Positions 7,021 to 12,641 of a stretch of 12,641 nucleotides of DNA are shown here, piece by piece. The DNA lies in assembly GCA_048939595.1 (NCBI GenBank), contig JBHLPI010000059.1, positions 1 through 12,641 of the forward strand, written 5' to 3'. A program made the position numbers and the translations under genes. Within the stretch, counting starts at the first letter, position 1; the number at the start of each line of letters is the position of its first letter. Origin of the DNA: Hermodarchaeum sp048939595. GTDB taxonomy: Archaea > Asgardarchaeota > Hermodarchaeia > Hermodarchaeales > Hermodarchaeaceae. The notes beneath the pieces are model-generated. The model searched no databases. It saw only the letters and a program-made list of their open reading frames with translations, and had not been told where the DNA came from.

Positions 7021-7824
7021 TTAGACAGCGCCTTCGAGTGCTTTTCCGCATTGGCACTTATCCTGTTTTGTCGACATCTTGGGGATAACTTCGGAGAGCA
7101 GGGTTTTGACTTTTCCGAGGTTTTCAGCCATGGTCTTTTGCACTTCTTCATGGCTAACGGGTTTTTCCGCATAGACATCATAGTCAGTAATCATGGACAC
7201 ATTCGTAAAGCAGATTTGAGCTTCACGAGCAAGATACACTTCAGGATGCAAGGTCATGCCAATGATATCAAAGCCCTGCGCCCGGTAATAATGGGATTCA
7301 GCTATTGTCGAAAATTGTGGTCCTTCAATGGTGATAATGGTTCCCTTGTAATGATGAGGAAGCTTGAGCGCCTTGGCTTGATCAGCAATGAAGCGGGAAA
7401 GATCGGGACAAAAAGGTTCTGCCATTGACACATGGGCGACGATTCCCTCTTCAAAGAAGGTCCGTTTGCGGCTTCGCGTCCAATCAACCGCTTGGTCAGG
7501 GATAAAAAGATCACCTGGTTTGATTTCATCTTTGAGACTCCCCACTGCTGAGACCGTGATGAGTCGTGTGACACCAATGGATTTGAGAGCCCAAATATTC
7601 GCCCTGTAATTGACTAGATGTGGAGGATAGTTGTGACCTCGCCCGTGACGAGGGATAAAAGCAACACGCCGATTTTTCAATGTACCAATCATTATCTTGT
7701 CGGAGGGAGCACCGAATGGTGTATAGATTTTGTATTCCTTGATGTCGGTGAAGACCTCAGGATCGTATACACCGGTTCCACCAATCATGCCGATTGAAAC
7801 TTTTTCAGGGGGGTTGACAAGCAT
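7021..7824 (-). CDS. mtnP: S-methyl-5'-thioadenosine phosphorylase
   Basis: A 267-residue member of the PNP/MTAP family. It shows IGGTG (14-18) and RHGRGH (59-64) for phosphate binding, EGPQFSTIAES (167-177), GMTLHPEVYLAREA (189-202) and the base-contacting TDYD (213-216), whose aspartates in known MTAPs contact the 6-amino group of adenine. The reaction is phosphorolysis of methylthioadenosine, a by-product of polyamine and other SAM-dependent synthesis, to adenine and methylthioribose-1-phosphate. A CXC pair at C257 and C259 near the C-terminus matches the redox-active CXC of hyperthermophilic archaeal enzymes such as Sulfolobus MTAPII. ATG 7824 is used; an in-frame GTG at 7833 would add three residues, and neither has a strong ribosome site. 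A TATA-like CTATAA lies at 7896-7904. Confidence 0.92.
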   Translation of the reverse strand: MLVNPPEKVSIGMIGGTGVYDPEVFTDIKEYKIYTPFGAPSDKIMIGTLKNRRVAFIPRHGRGHNYPPHLVNYRANIWALKSIGVTRLITVSAVGSLKDEIKPGDLFIPDQAVDWTRSRKRTFFEEGIVAHVSMAEPFCPDLSRFIADQAKALKLPHHYKGTIITIEGPQFSTIAESHYYRAQGFDIIGMTLHPEVYLAREAQICFTNVSMITDYDVYAEKPVSHEEVQKTMAENLGKVKTLLSEVIPKMSTKQDKCQCGKALEGAV

Positions 7825-7895
7825 TTTTTCCACGTCGAAAGAATGAATTGGATGTTTCGAGAAAGGGAAGGACGATTCTGCTCTTAAGTCTGTAT

Positions 7896-7904
7896 GGTTA
7901 TAGT
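7896..7904 (-). promoter_or_regulatory. TATA box of MTA phosphorylase gene
   Basis: On the minus strand AACTATAACC lies about 75 bases before the ATG at 7824, predicting a leader of about 45 bases. Just upstream, TTAGCC occurs twice (minus strand, 7929-7934 and 7916-7921) with a 13-base period, a position suited to an activator site, though this could be chance. Confidence 0.4.
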
Positions 7905-7947
7905 TAGGTTTAGGTGGCTAATACCTTTGGCTAACTGCATAAGGCTA

Positions 7948-8601
7948 CTAGATCATTTGCATCAGAAGTAAACCAATCATTGCCAGACTCAAAATCGAAA
8001 TCGATAGGGGAATATCAAACCGGTTTAAGCGACCAACCGGGATTAAAAATGAGGTGTGATACTTATAGGCTCGAAACGCATCACCCCATTCTTTTGTCAA
8101 AGAATATTCTTCGATGAGAGCTAGAGTTATATAAATTCCGAATTGGACGAACCATAGAGCAACTGTGGCTTCTTTTGACAACCAGCCTATTCCAAATGTA
8201 TTTGAGAGCCACCAATAACAGAAAACTGTCAGGCCCAGGGTAATTAACAGGAAGCCCGTGTATTGAGGATGACGAATGAAGCGATAGGGACCTGTTGTTA
8301 CTAACCCAATTTTTTTGTGACGATAAAAGTAGATTATTGAATAGACAGTTAGTAAAATTCCTATTAGGGTTACTAAGTTGGCGAGAAAGACACCTGGAGA
8401 CATAAAGCTCATGGAGATAAATTCAGCGATACCCCCAATGAGGTTGAACGGAAACTGGGTGAATAACACTGCGAGTACAGCAATTAGGGGTAAGGTCATC
8501 AAACCCACATAAATTCCTAGAGTAGGGATCTGTTGCAGAAGGGGGATAAGATAGCCACTTATCTGAAGAAAGATGTCCTTGATTCTAGATAGAATAGTCA
8601 T
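7948..8601 (-). CDS. Isoprenylcysteine carboxyl methyltransferase (ICMT/PEMT)-like membrane methyltransferase
   Basis: A 217-residue membrane protein with about five to six hydrophobic helices. The SAM-binding signature of the ICMT/PEMT superfamily is clear: TTGPYRFIRHPQYTG (102-116), then EEYSLTKEWGDAFRAYKYHT (164-183), with the paired glutamates and the downstream F/Y-rich stretch in the usual order. Family members methylate prenylated protein carboxylates or lipid head groups from the membrane; the substrate here is unknown. ATG 8601 is preferred over one at 8631 because GGAG sits about 9 bases upstream of it and the extra N-terminal residues look non-coding. Its likely promoter is the AT-rich box at 8658-8667. 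It is divergent from the winged-helix gene and is transcribed toward MTA phosphorylase. Confidence 0.87.
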   Translation of the reverse strand: MTILSRIKDIFLQISGYLIPLLQQIPTLGIYVGLMTLPLIAVLAVLFTQFPFNLIGGIAEFISMSFMSPGVFLANLVTLIGILLTVYSIIYFYRHKKIGLVTTGPYRFIRHPQYTGFLLITLGLTVFCYWWLSNTFGIGWLSKEATVALWFVQFGIYITLALIEEYSLTKEWGDAFRAYKYHTSFLIPVGRLNRFDIPLSISILSLAMIGLLLMQMI

Positions 8602-8657
8602 TATTGAATCTCCACAATCAACCACTATCAACGGGTCAGGAGCACGAATTAATTAAC

Positions 8658-8667
8658 CTATATTTTT
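8658..8667 (-). promoter_or_regulatory. TATA box of ICMT-like gene
   Basis: On the minus strand AAAAATATAG lies about 60 bases before the ATG at 8601, predicting a leader of about 35 bases. Confidence 0.45.
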
Positions 8668-8709
8668 GAACAGAACTCCTCCACAGGACCATGACTAGGT
8701 GGCAACCCG

Positions 8710-8720
8710 TTTATTAAAAA
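8710..8720 (+). promoter_or_regulatory. TATA box of winged-helix gene
   Basis: TTTATTAAAAA lies about 55 bases before the ATG at 8772, predicting a start near 8738 and a leader of about 33 bases that contains the GGAGAGTGAG ribosome site at 8757-8766. Confidence 0.45.
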
Positions 8721-8771
8721 ACAAGTTCAGAACATGATTGATAGACTTCAGGTTTTGGAGAGTGAGCCAAA

Positions 8772-9227
8772 ATGAATCCCAAAGATGAACCCGACCATAG
8801 TCGAGAACTCGATTTGGAATCCGAACTGCGGGGGCGTACCCTTCGTGTTTACTTTGAATTACTGTCCGCAAAGGATCCAGTCGGACCTCGAAAACTCCAA
8901 CGAAAGCTCGGATTATCATCACCCAGCCTAGCTGCCTATCATCTGGATAAATTAGTGGATTTAGGCTTAGTCCGAAGGGATCGGGGAGAATATACCGTGG
9001 AAGAAGCTGTTCAGGTCGGAGTACTAAAACAATTTATTTGGGTGGGCCGAAGGGCTTTGCCTCGACAGCTCTTTTATGCAGCGTTTTTCACGACCGCTTT
9101 GGTCATCTTCGTGGTCGTATATCCACAGTATCTGACCTTTGGGAATCTAGCCGCATGGCTATTTGGCGGCGGAGCGGCAGCGTTATTCTGGTTTGAAACC
9201 TGGCGAGCGTATAAGGACTTACCATGA
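8772..9227 (+). CDS. Membrane-anchored winged helix-turn-helix protein
   Basis: A 151-residue protein. Residues about 18-85 form an ArsR-like winged helix: a helix with RTLRVYFELL, then GPRKLQRKLGLSSPSLAAYHLDKL (38-61) as helix-turn-helix, a GLVRRDRGEYTV wing (64-75), and a linker. Two hydrophobic helices follow (about 98-116 and 123-142), ending in a short charged tail. This layout, a DNA-binding head on a two-helix membrane anchor, is common in archaea and is thought to couple membrane or environmental signals to transcription. No ligand domain is seen, so the membrane part or a partner must sense the signal (inference). The next gene, 60 bases downstream on the same strand, encodes another small two-helix membrane protein and is the obvious partner. 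Confidence 0.85.
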   Translation: MNPKDEPDHSRELDLESELRGRTLRVYFELLSAKDPVGPRKLQRKLGLSSPSLAAYHLDKLVDLGLVRRDRGEYTVEEAVQVGVLKQFIWVGRRALPRQLFYAAFFTTALVIFVVVYPQYLTFGNLAAWLFGGGAAALFWFETWRAYKDLP

Positions 9228-9287
9228 AAGAAGTGTTCTAAACTGTAGTCTAATATGGCAGTCAGCTGATATGAAAGGTGAATTATT

Positions 9288-9605
9288 GTGACAAAACATA
9301 AGCCAACGAAACGATACCGGCGACGGGTAATTTACCTCGTGACAGGTATTGTAATCGGAATAGCCGTTATGATTCTTCCTTGGCTAGTCCACTCCATGAT
9401 GGGACCAGTCTCACCTTTTTTACAGGAGCTCACTAATCCCGAAATCCTGTCAACTCAAATGATTATTTCACCCTTTGACGCAGTCTATGAATTCATTTGG
9501 CTTGCATTACCAGCGATATTCGTAATTTTAGTTCTTTATTGGGTAGCGGGTCGGCGAACCCGCTGGTCTGGGTATGATGAGGCTGTAAAATGGTCTCGTC
9601 GGTAA
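9288..9605 (+). CDS. Small two-helix membrane protein of unknown function
   Basis: A 105-residue protein starting at GTG 9288, with GGTGA 6 bases upstream as ribosome site. A very basic N-terminus (KHKPTKRYRRR) precedes a first hydrophobic helix at about 14-37; a 30-residue loop with several prolines leads to a second helix at about 66-87, and a basic tail ends the protein. By the positive-inside rule both ends face the cytoplasm. No family is recognised. It lies 60 bases after the membrane-anchored winged-helix gene and is probably co-transcribed, which suggests a sensing or control partner for that regulator. A T-rich stretch follows its stop (about 9627-9638). Confidence 0.7.
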   Translation: MTKHKPTKRYRRRVIYLVTGIVIGIAVMILPWLVHSMMGPVSPFLQELTNPEILSTQMIISPFDAVYEFIWLALPAIFVILVLYWVAGRRTRWSGYDEAVKWSRR

Positions 9606-9643
9606 AAGCCGAACAATTTAAGGGGTTAATTTCGTTTTGAGCA

Positions 9644-9655
9644 GTACATAATTTA
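9644..9655 (+). promoter_or_regulatory. Possible TATA box of AlaRS gene
   Basis: GTACATAATTTA lies about 70 bases before the ATG at 9720, giving an expected leader of about 45 bases. It is less canonical than the other boxes in the window. Confidence 0.3.
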
Positions 9656-9719
9656 CTCGAAGACACTACTTGAATTATGGGAATTGCAATCATATGTTGG
9701 ACTCCGTGAGGTCGATTTT

Positions 9720-11501
9720 ATGCGAATGAATGCACTCGAACTTCGAAGACGATATTTGCAATTCTTTAAAGAGAGAGGACACGCCATCATTCCATCCGCC
9801 TCTCTCATTCCCCAAATAGACCCCACAGTCCTGTTTCAGAGTGCAGGAATGCAACCGCTCGCACCATATCTACTCGGTCAACCACACCCAGAAGGAAAGC
9901 GATTGGCTAATGTGCAGAAGTGTATTCGGACCGATGATATTGAGGAAGTAGGCGATACGTTCCACCTTACGTTCTTTGAAATGCTGGGAAATTGGTCTTT
10001 AGGAGACTATTGGAAAACTGCTGCCATCGAAATGGCAATGGAGTTTTTACTCAACCCTGACGCGGGGCTTGGTCTCGAAAAAAAGGTTTTACATGTCACC
10101 GTTTTCGAGGGCAACGATCAAGTTCCTGCTGATGAGGAAGCAGCCATGGCTTGGGAACACCTTGGGCTTCAACGCAAACATATCCATTACTTACCCTACA
10201 AAGATAACTGGTGGGCTTTAGGGGATACTGGACCTCAGGGACCTGATACTGAAATCTTCGTCGATACTGGCCTGAAGAGTTGTTCGAAGACCTGCCGTCC
10301 CGGATGCGGATGCGGTAAGTATGTCGAGATTTGGAACTTGGTATTCATGGCCTATAATCGCGAAGAGGATGGAACCCTGATTCCTTTAAAGAAAAAGAAC
10401 ATTGATACTGGAATGGGGTTAGAACGCGCCCTACAGGTCCTAAACAAGCTTCCAAGTGTCTACGAGACTGATGTCTTCAAACCGATTGTGGAAAAGATTC
10501 AAGATCTTTCACAAATTGTAGGCCCAACTACCCACCAGCAGCGGTTAATACGAATTATTGCAGACCACATCCGGTCTGCTGCAATGGCCCTAGCAGACGA
10601 TCAGGGGCTAGTGCCGTCCAATGTTGAAAGAGGATACATCATTCGACGATTACTCCGTATAGCAATTCGTCAGGGATTACAGCTAGGGATTGATCGCTTC
10701 TTTCTTTGCGAGCTCATTCCACCGGTTGTCGCTTGTTTAGGCGACAAATATGAAGAACTTGTTCGAAATAAGGCACATATTTTCAATGAAATCGAAAAGG
10801 AAGAAAAACGCTTCCGAAAGACTTTACGTCGGGGCCTGCGCATCGCTGAAAAGACCCTTGCAGAAAAGGGTGTGTTGACAGGTAAAGATGCATTTACGCT
10901 TTTTGCCACTTATGGCTTTCCCATTGAAATGACTGTTCAGATTGCTGAAGAAAACGGTCAAAAGATTGACTTGGGAGAGTTTCGCAAAGAGTTTGAACAG
11001 CATCGAAAAATCTCCCGCGATGCGACACAACAAAAATTTGCTAGTGGCCTAGCAGATCATTCAGAAGAAGTTGTGCGCCTTCATACGGCAACCCATTTAC
11101 TTCACCAAGCGCTCCGAAAATTTGTAGGATCTTCCATATATCAGAAAGGGAGCAATATCACAGCTGAACGTCTACGTTTGGATGTCCAGTTAGATCGTAA
11201 ACTTACATCCGAAGAGCTTAGTGAGGTTGAGACTTGGGTGAACAAAATAATCCAACGAGATTTACCTGTGACCTTCGAAGTAATGTCACCTCAAGAAGCA
11301 CAAAAACAGGGTGCTCTAGGATTTTTTGGTGAAAAGTATGGAGAACAGGTCAAAGTCTATTCAGTTGGAGATGTATCCAAGGAAATCTGCAGTGGACCCC
11401 ATGTGAGTCGAACAGGCGTGCTTGGTAAATTTAAGATTACGAAACAGAAACGAATTGGGGCTGATACGCTTCGGCTAAGAGCGATTCTAGAAAAAGGATA
11501 G
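9720..11501 (+). CDS. alaS: Alanyl-tRNA synthetase, short form lacking the C-terminal domain
   Basis: A 593-residue class II synthetase that charges tRNA-Ala with alanine. The catalytic core has FFKERGHAIIPSASLIP (15-31), motif 2 NVQKCIRTDD (64-73) with FFEMLGNWSLGDY (85-97), and motif 3 IDTGMGLERAL (228-238). A cysteine-rich insert, CSKTCRPGCGCGKY (188-201), and EIWNLVFMAYNR (203-214) follow the bacterial pattern. The editing domain keeps all four metal ligands: HTATH (H455, H459) and CSGPH (C557, H561). The protein then stops: the DHHA1/C-Ala domain, which makes the usual enzyme about 870-900 residues long, is absent. The archaeal-type N-terminal extension is absent too. ATG 9720 is chosen because GAGGT lies 7 bases upstream; an in-frame TTG at 9684 would add 12 residues. 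It ends 41 bases from a convergent gene. Confidence 0.95.
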   Translation: MRMNALELRRRYLQFFKERGHAIIPSASLIPQIDPTVLFQSAGMQPLAPYLLGQPHPEGKRLANVQKCIRTDDIEEVGDTFHLTFFEMLGNWSLGDYWKTAAIEMAMEFLLNPDAGLGLEKKVLHVTVFEGNDQVPADEEAAMAWEHLGLQRKHIHYLPYKDNWWALGDTGPQGPDTEIFVDTGLKSCSKTCRPGCGCGKYVEIWNLVFMAYNREEDGTLIPLKKKNIDTGMGLERALQVLNKLPSVYETDVFKPIVEKIQDLSQIVGPTTHQQRLIRIIADHIRSAAMALADDQGLVPSNVERGYIIRRLLRIAIRQGLQLGIDRFFLCELIPPVVACLGDKYEELVRNKAHIFNEIEKEEKRFRKTLRRGLRIAEKTLAEKGVLTGKDAFTLFATYGFPIEMTVQIAEENGQKIDLGEFRKEFEQHRKISRDATQQKFASGLADHSEEVVRLHTATHLLHQALRKFVGSSIYQKGSNITAERLRLDVQLDRKLTSEELSEVETWVNKIIQRDLPVTFEVMSPQEAQKQGALGFFGEKYGEQVKVYSVGDVSKEICSGPHVSRTGVLGKFKITKQKRIGADTLRLRAILEKG

Positions 11502-11517
11502 AGAAATAGTCGAGAGA

Positions 11518-11534
11518 ACACTTTGGTAGAGTGT
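11518..11534. terminator. Short hairpin between convergent genes
   Basis: ACACT and AGTGT form a 5-base stem around a 7-base loop in the 41-base gap between the stops of AlaRS and the zinc-ribbon membrane gene. No T-run follows on either strand, so a terminator role is only suggested by position. Confidence 0.2.
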
Positions 11535-11542
11535 ATGCAGAT

Positions 11543-12028
11543 CTATTCGTCTTTCTTCAATGGAAGTGGCATGATATACATCTGAGAAACATATTGAGTG
11601 CCACCACAAGCACAGAGACCTTCCTTTTTAAAGACGAAATCATCCTTTTCCCAAACCCGTTCACTAGTGCGGTTACATTCCTCACAGCGAAGCTGGACGA
11701 CGACACCGATTTTTTTGTATTCTAGGATGAACCGGTTTAATCGACCATTAATTGTGCCAGCAATACCATACACTACCATTGATAATGCAAACGTGATGAA
11801 CATGACATAGTAAAACCATTCAGGTAACATGATGAGCGGAGTGCCCCAGATGAAAGGGAAGAAATTACTGTATACAAGAATACCCAATTGAATCATAAGC
11901 ACAATAAGAATTGTTGTTGAAATGTATCCCATGAACCGGCTGGTACGAGCATAAGATTTGATTCGCTCGACTAGCCTACGGAGCTGTGCAATTGTCGGTT
12001 TAGGCTCTTGCCAAGGATCAATGGTCAT
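11543..12028 (-). CDS. Two-helix membrane protein with C-terminal zinc ribbon
   Basis: A 161-residue protein. An amphipathic, basic N-terminal region (about 8-30) precedes two membrane helices (about 35-55 and 70-92). A cytoplasmic tail follows with a zinc ribbon: C115-x2-C118 and C139-x-C141, followed by GG. The family and function are not recognised. The ATG at 12028 is chosen because the open frame runs on to 12226 only through the 5' part of the divergent Nudix gene, and because an AT-rich box lies about 30 bases upstream, which would give an almost leaderless message. The order helix-helix-zinc ribbon is the same as in the broken gene at the start of the window. Such tails can bind nucleic acid or proteins at the membrane, but this is inference. 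Confidence 0.75.
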   Translation of the reverse strand: MTIDPWQEPKPTIAQLRRLVERIKSYARTSRFMGYISTTILIVLMIQLGILVYSNFFPFIWGTPLIMLPEWFYYVMFITFALSMVVYGIAGTINGRLNRFILEYKKIGVVVQLRCEECNRTSERVWEKDDFVFKKEGLCACGGTQYVSQMYIMPLPLKKDE

Positions 12029-12054
12029 ATTCGTTCGAGTGGCGTAGTAAACGA

Positions 12055-12065
12055 AGGCTTTTAAG
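12055..12065. promoter_or_regulatory. Possible shared TATA element for divergent genes
   Basis: GCTTTTAAGGA lies about 30 bases from the zinc-ribbon gene ATG on one side and about 45 bases from the Nudix ATG on the other. TTTTAA reads as TTAAAA on the other strand, so one box may serve both directions. No other good box exists in the 78-base gap. Confidence 0.35.
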
Positions 12066-12106
12066 GATTCCGAAGCTGCACCACCCTTGGAAGGAGAAAA
12101 ACCGCG

Positions 12107-12565
12107 ATGTCCAATACAGAATGGTATGCCTTGAGCCGACAATCCCCTGTGATTGCAGTTGATGCTGTCATCACACTGAAAGACCATGGCGTCGTCTTGG
12201 TTCGTCGCCGATACCCACCCTTCCAAAATTATTGGGCGTTACCTGGCGGTATGGTGGAACTCGGTGAAACCGTTGAAGAAGCACTCGTACGAGAAGTAAA
12301 AGAAGAAACTGGGCTTGAAGTTACACTAATCCGACTCATTGGAGTTTATTCAGATCCAACAAGAGATCCACGTGGACATGTCATTAGCATCGCATATCTT
12401 GCTCAAAAAGTGAAAGGGGATTTTCAGAAGAGCAACGAAACATCTGAGGTAAAGTCTTTTACAACATTGCCGGAGAAACTAGCCTTTGATCATCGACAAA
12501 TCCTTGAAGCCTCCGGAGCTCTCCGGCGTGGAGAGGACCGCAAAACTGGCAGAGCAGGCGAATAG
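12107..12565 (+). CDS. Nudix hydrolase (ADP-ribose pyrophosphatase-like)
   Basis: A 152-residue protein with a perfect Nudix box at residues 48-70 (G48-x5-E54-x7-RE-V-x-EE-x-GL), preceded by YWALPGG. The catalytic glutamates that hold Mg2+ (E63, E66, E67) are present. Nudix enzymes cleave nucleoside diphosphates linked to another group; the YSDPTRDPRGHVIS segment (81-94) is typical of the ADP-ribose/NADH-type and mutT-like subgroup in archaea, but the substrate cannot be fixed from sequence. The N-terminal part (SPVIAVDAVI) forms the first strand of the fold. GGAAGGAG lies 10 bases before the ATG. The last 15 residues are charged and probably disordered. Confidence 0.92.
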   Translation: MSNTEWYALSRQSPVIAVDAVITLKDHGVVLVRRRYPPFQNYWALPGGMVELGETVEEALVREVKEETGLEVTLIRLIGVYSDPTRDPRGHVISIAYLAQKVKGDFQKSNETSEVKSFTTLPEKLAFDHRQILEASGALRRGEDRKTGRAGE

Positions 12566-12577
12566 GACTCAACAAAG

Positions 12578-12585
12578 TTTATATG
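12578..12585 (+). promoter_or_regulatory. TATA box of a gene that starts at the window end
   Basis: AAAGTTTATATG is a good archaeal TATA box 13 bases after the Nudix stop. The expected start near 12608 lies about 10 bases before an ATG at 12618. Confidence 0.45.
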
Positions 12586-12617
12586 TAAGCCTATTACATC
12601 CTAGCTTGCAGTACCCC

Positions 12618-12641
12618 ATGCTGCAGATGACGGGGTGTAGC
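12618..12641 (+). other. 5' end of a further gene, type unresolved
   Basis: Two readings fit the last bases. An ATG at 12618 opens a frame (MLQMTGCS) to the edge with a leader of about 10 bases. Alternatively, CGGGGTGTAGC at 12631-12641 resembles the first eleven bases of a bacterial-type proline tRNA (acceptor strand, then T8 A9 G10 C11). The visible stretch is too short to choose. Confidence 0.2.

Noticed and set aside
7003..7428. 141-residue open frame on the plus strand
   Set aside because: It is the antisense of mtnP, whose family motifs are complete; it has no recognisable domain.
8772..9227. Classical soluble ArsR metal sensor
   Set aside because: The winged helix lacks the CxC metal-binding pair and is followed by two membrane helices.
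12029..12226. N-terminal extension of the zinc-ribbon membrane gene (-)
   Set aside because: The extra 66 residues are the antisense of the Nudix gene start and of the promoter gap; ATG 12028 gives a compact protein with a box at the right distance.
12631..12641. Start of a proline tRNA
   Set aside because: Eleven bases resemble a bacterial tRNA-Pro 5' end, but archaeal proline tRNAs usually begin with G, and no D-loop, anticodon or T-loop is visible. It is kept only as an alternative in the unresolved end feature.
1..12641. CRISPR array, insertion sequence, toxin-antitoxin or phage defence system
   Set aside because: No spaced repeats, transposase, integrase, nuclease or toxin-like genes were seen; all intergenic gaps are shorter than 200 bases and hold promoters or terminators.

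Overview
The window most likely comes from an archaeon, probably a mesophile of moderate GC. Several intergenic gaps carry archaeal-type AT-rich boxes (TTTATA, ATATATAT) at sensible distances from start codons. Many starts have GGAG/GGTG ribosome sites, and several families are typical of archaea: an MTA phosphorylase with a C-terminal CXC motif, an archaeal-style purine phosphoribosyltransferase, a membrane-anchored winged-helix protein and zinc-ribbon membrane proteins. An Asgard or TACK lineage would fit, but the sequence alone does not settle this.

Layout. 1-375: the end of a broken membrane/zinc-ribbon gene. 382-924 (-): a DUF116 protein, divergent across a palindromic TATA from an EamA-type exporter (1033-1956, +), which is followed by an S9 serine peptidase (2035-3981, +). 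4172-5125 (+): a DUF92/TMEM19/VTE6-like membrane protein. 5213-8601 (-): four genes on one strand, in transcription order an ICMT-like membrane methyltransferase, MTA phosphorylase, a terpene-cyclase-fold repeat protein and a purine-type phosphoribosyltransferase. 8772-9605 (+): a winged-helix protein with two membrane helices and a small two-helix membrane protein. 9720-11501 (+): a short, bacterial-type alanyl-tRNA synthetase. 11543-12028 (-): a two-helix membrane protein with a zinc ribbon, divergent from a Nudix hydrolase (12107-12565, +). The window ends just after a new promoter. No stretch longer than 300 bases lacks a gene; the largest gap is 3982-4171.

How the genes may work together. 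MTA phosphorylase releases adenine (or a related purine base) that the phosphoribosyltransferase two genes downstream could return to the nucleotide pool. DUF92, the ICMT-like protein and the cyclase-fold protein each belong to superfamilies with members acting on isoprenoids, so an isoprenoid theme is possible but unproven. I see no CRISPR array, insertion sequence, phage gene or recognisable defence system. The most interesting items are the minimal AlaRS, which resembles the shortened enzymes of bacterial candidate phyla, and the membrane-anchored regulator pair directly upstream of it.
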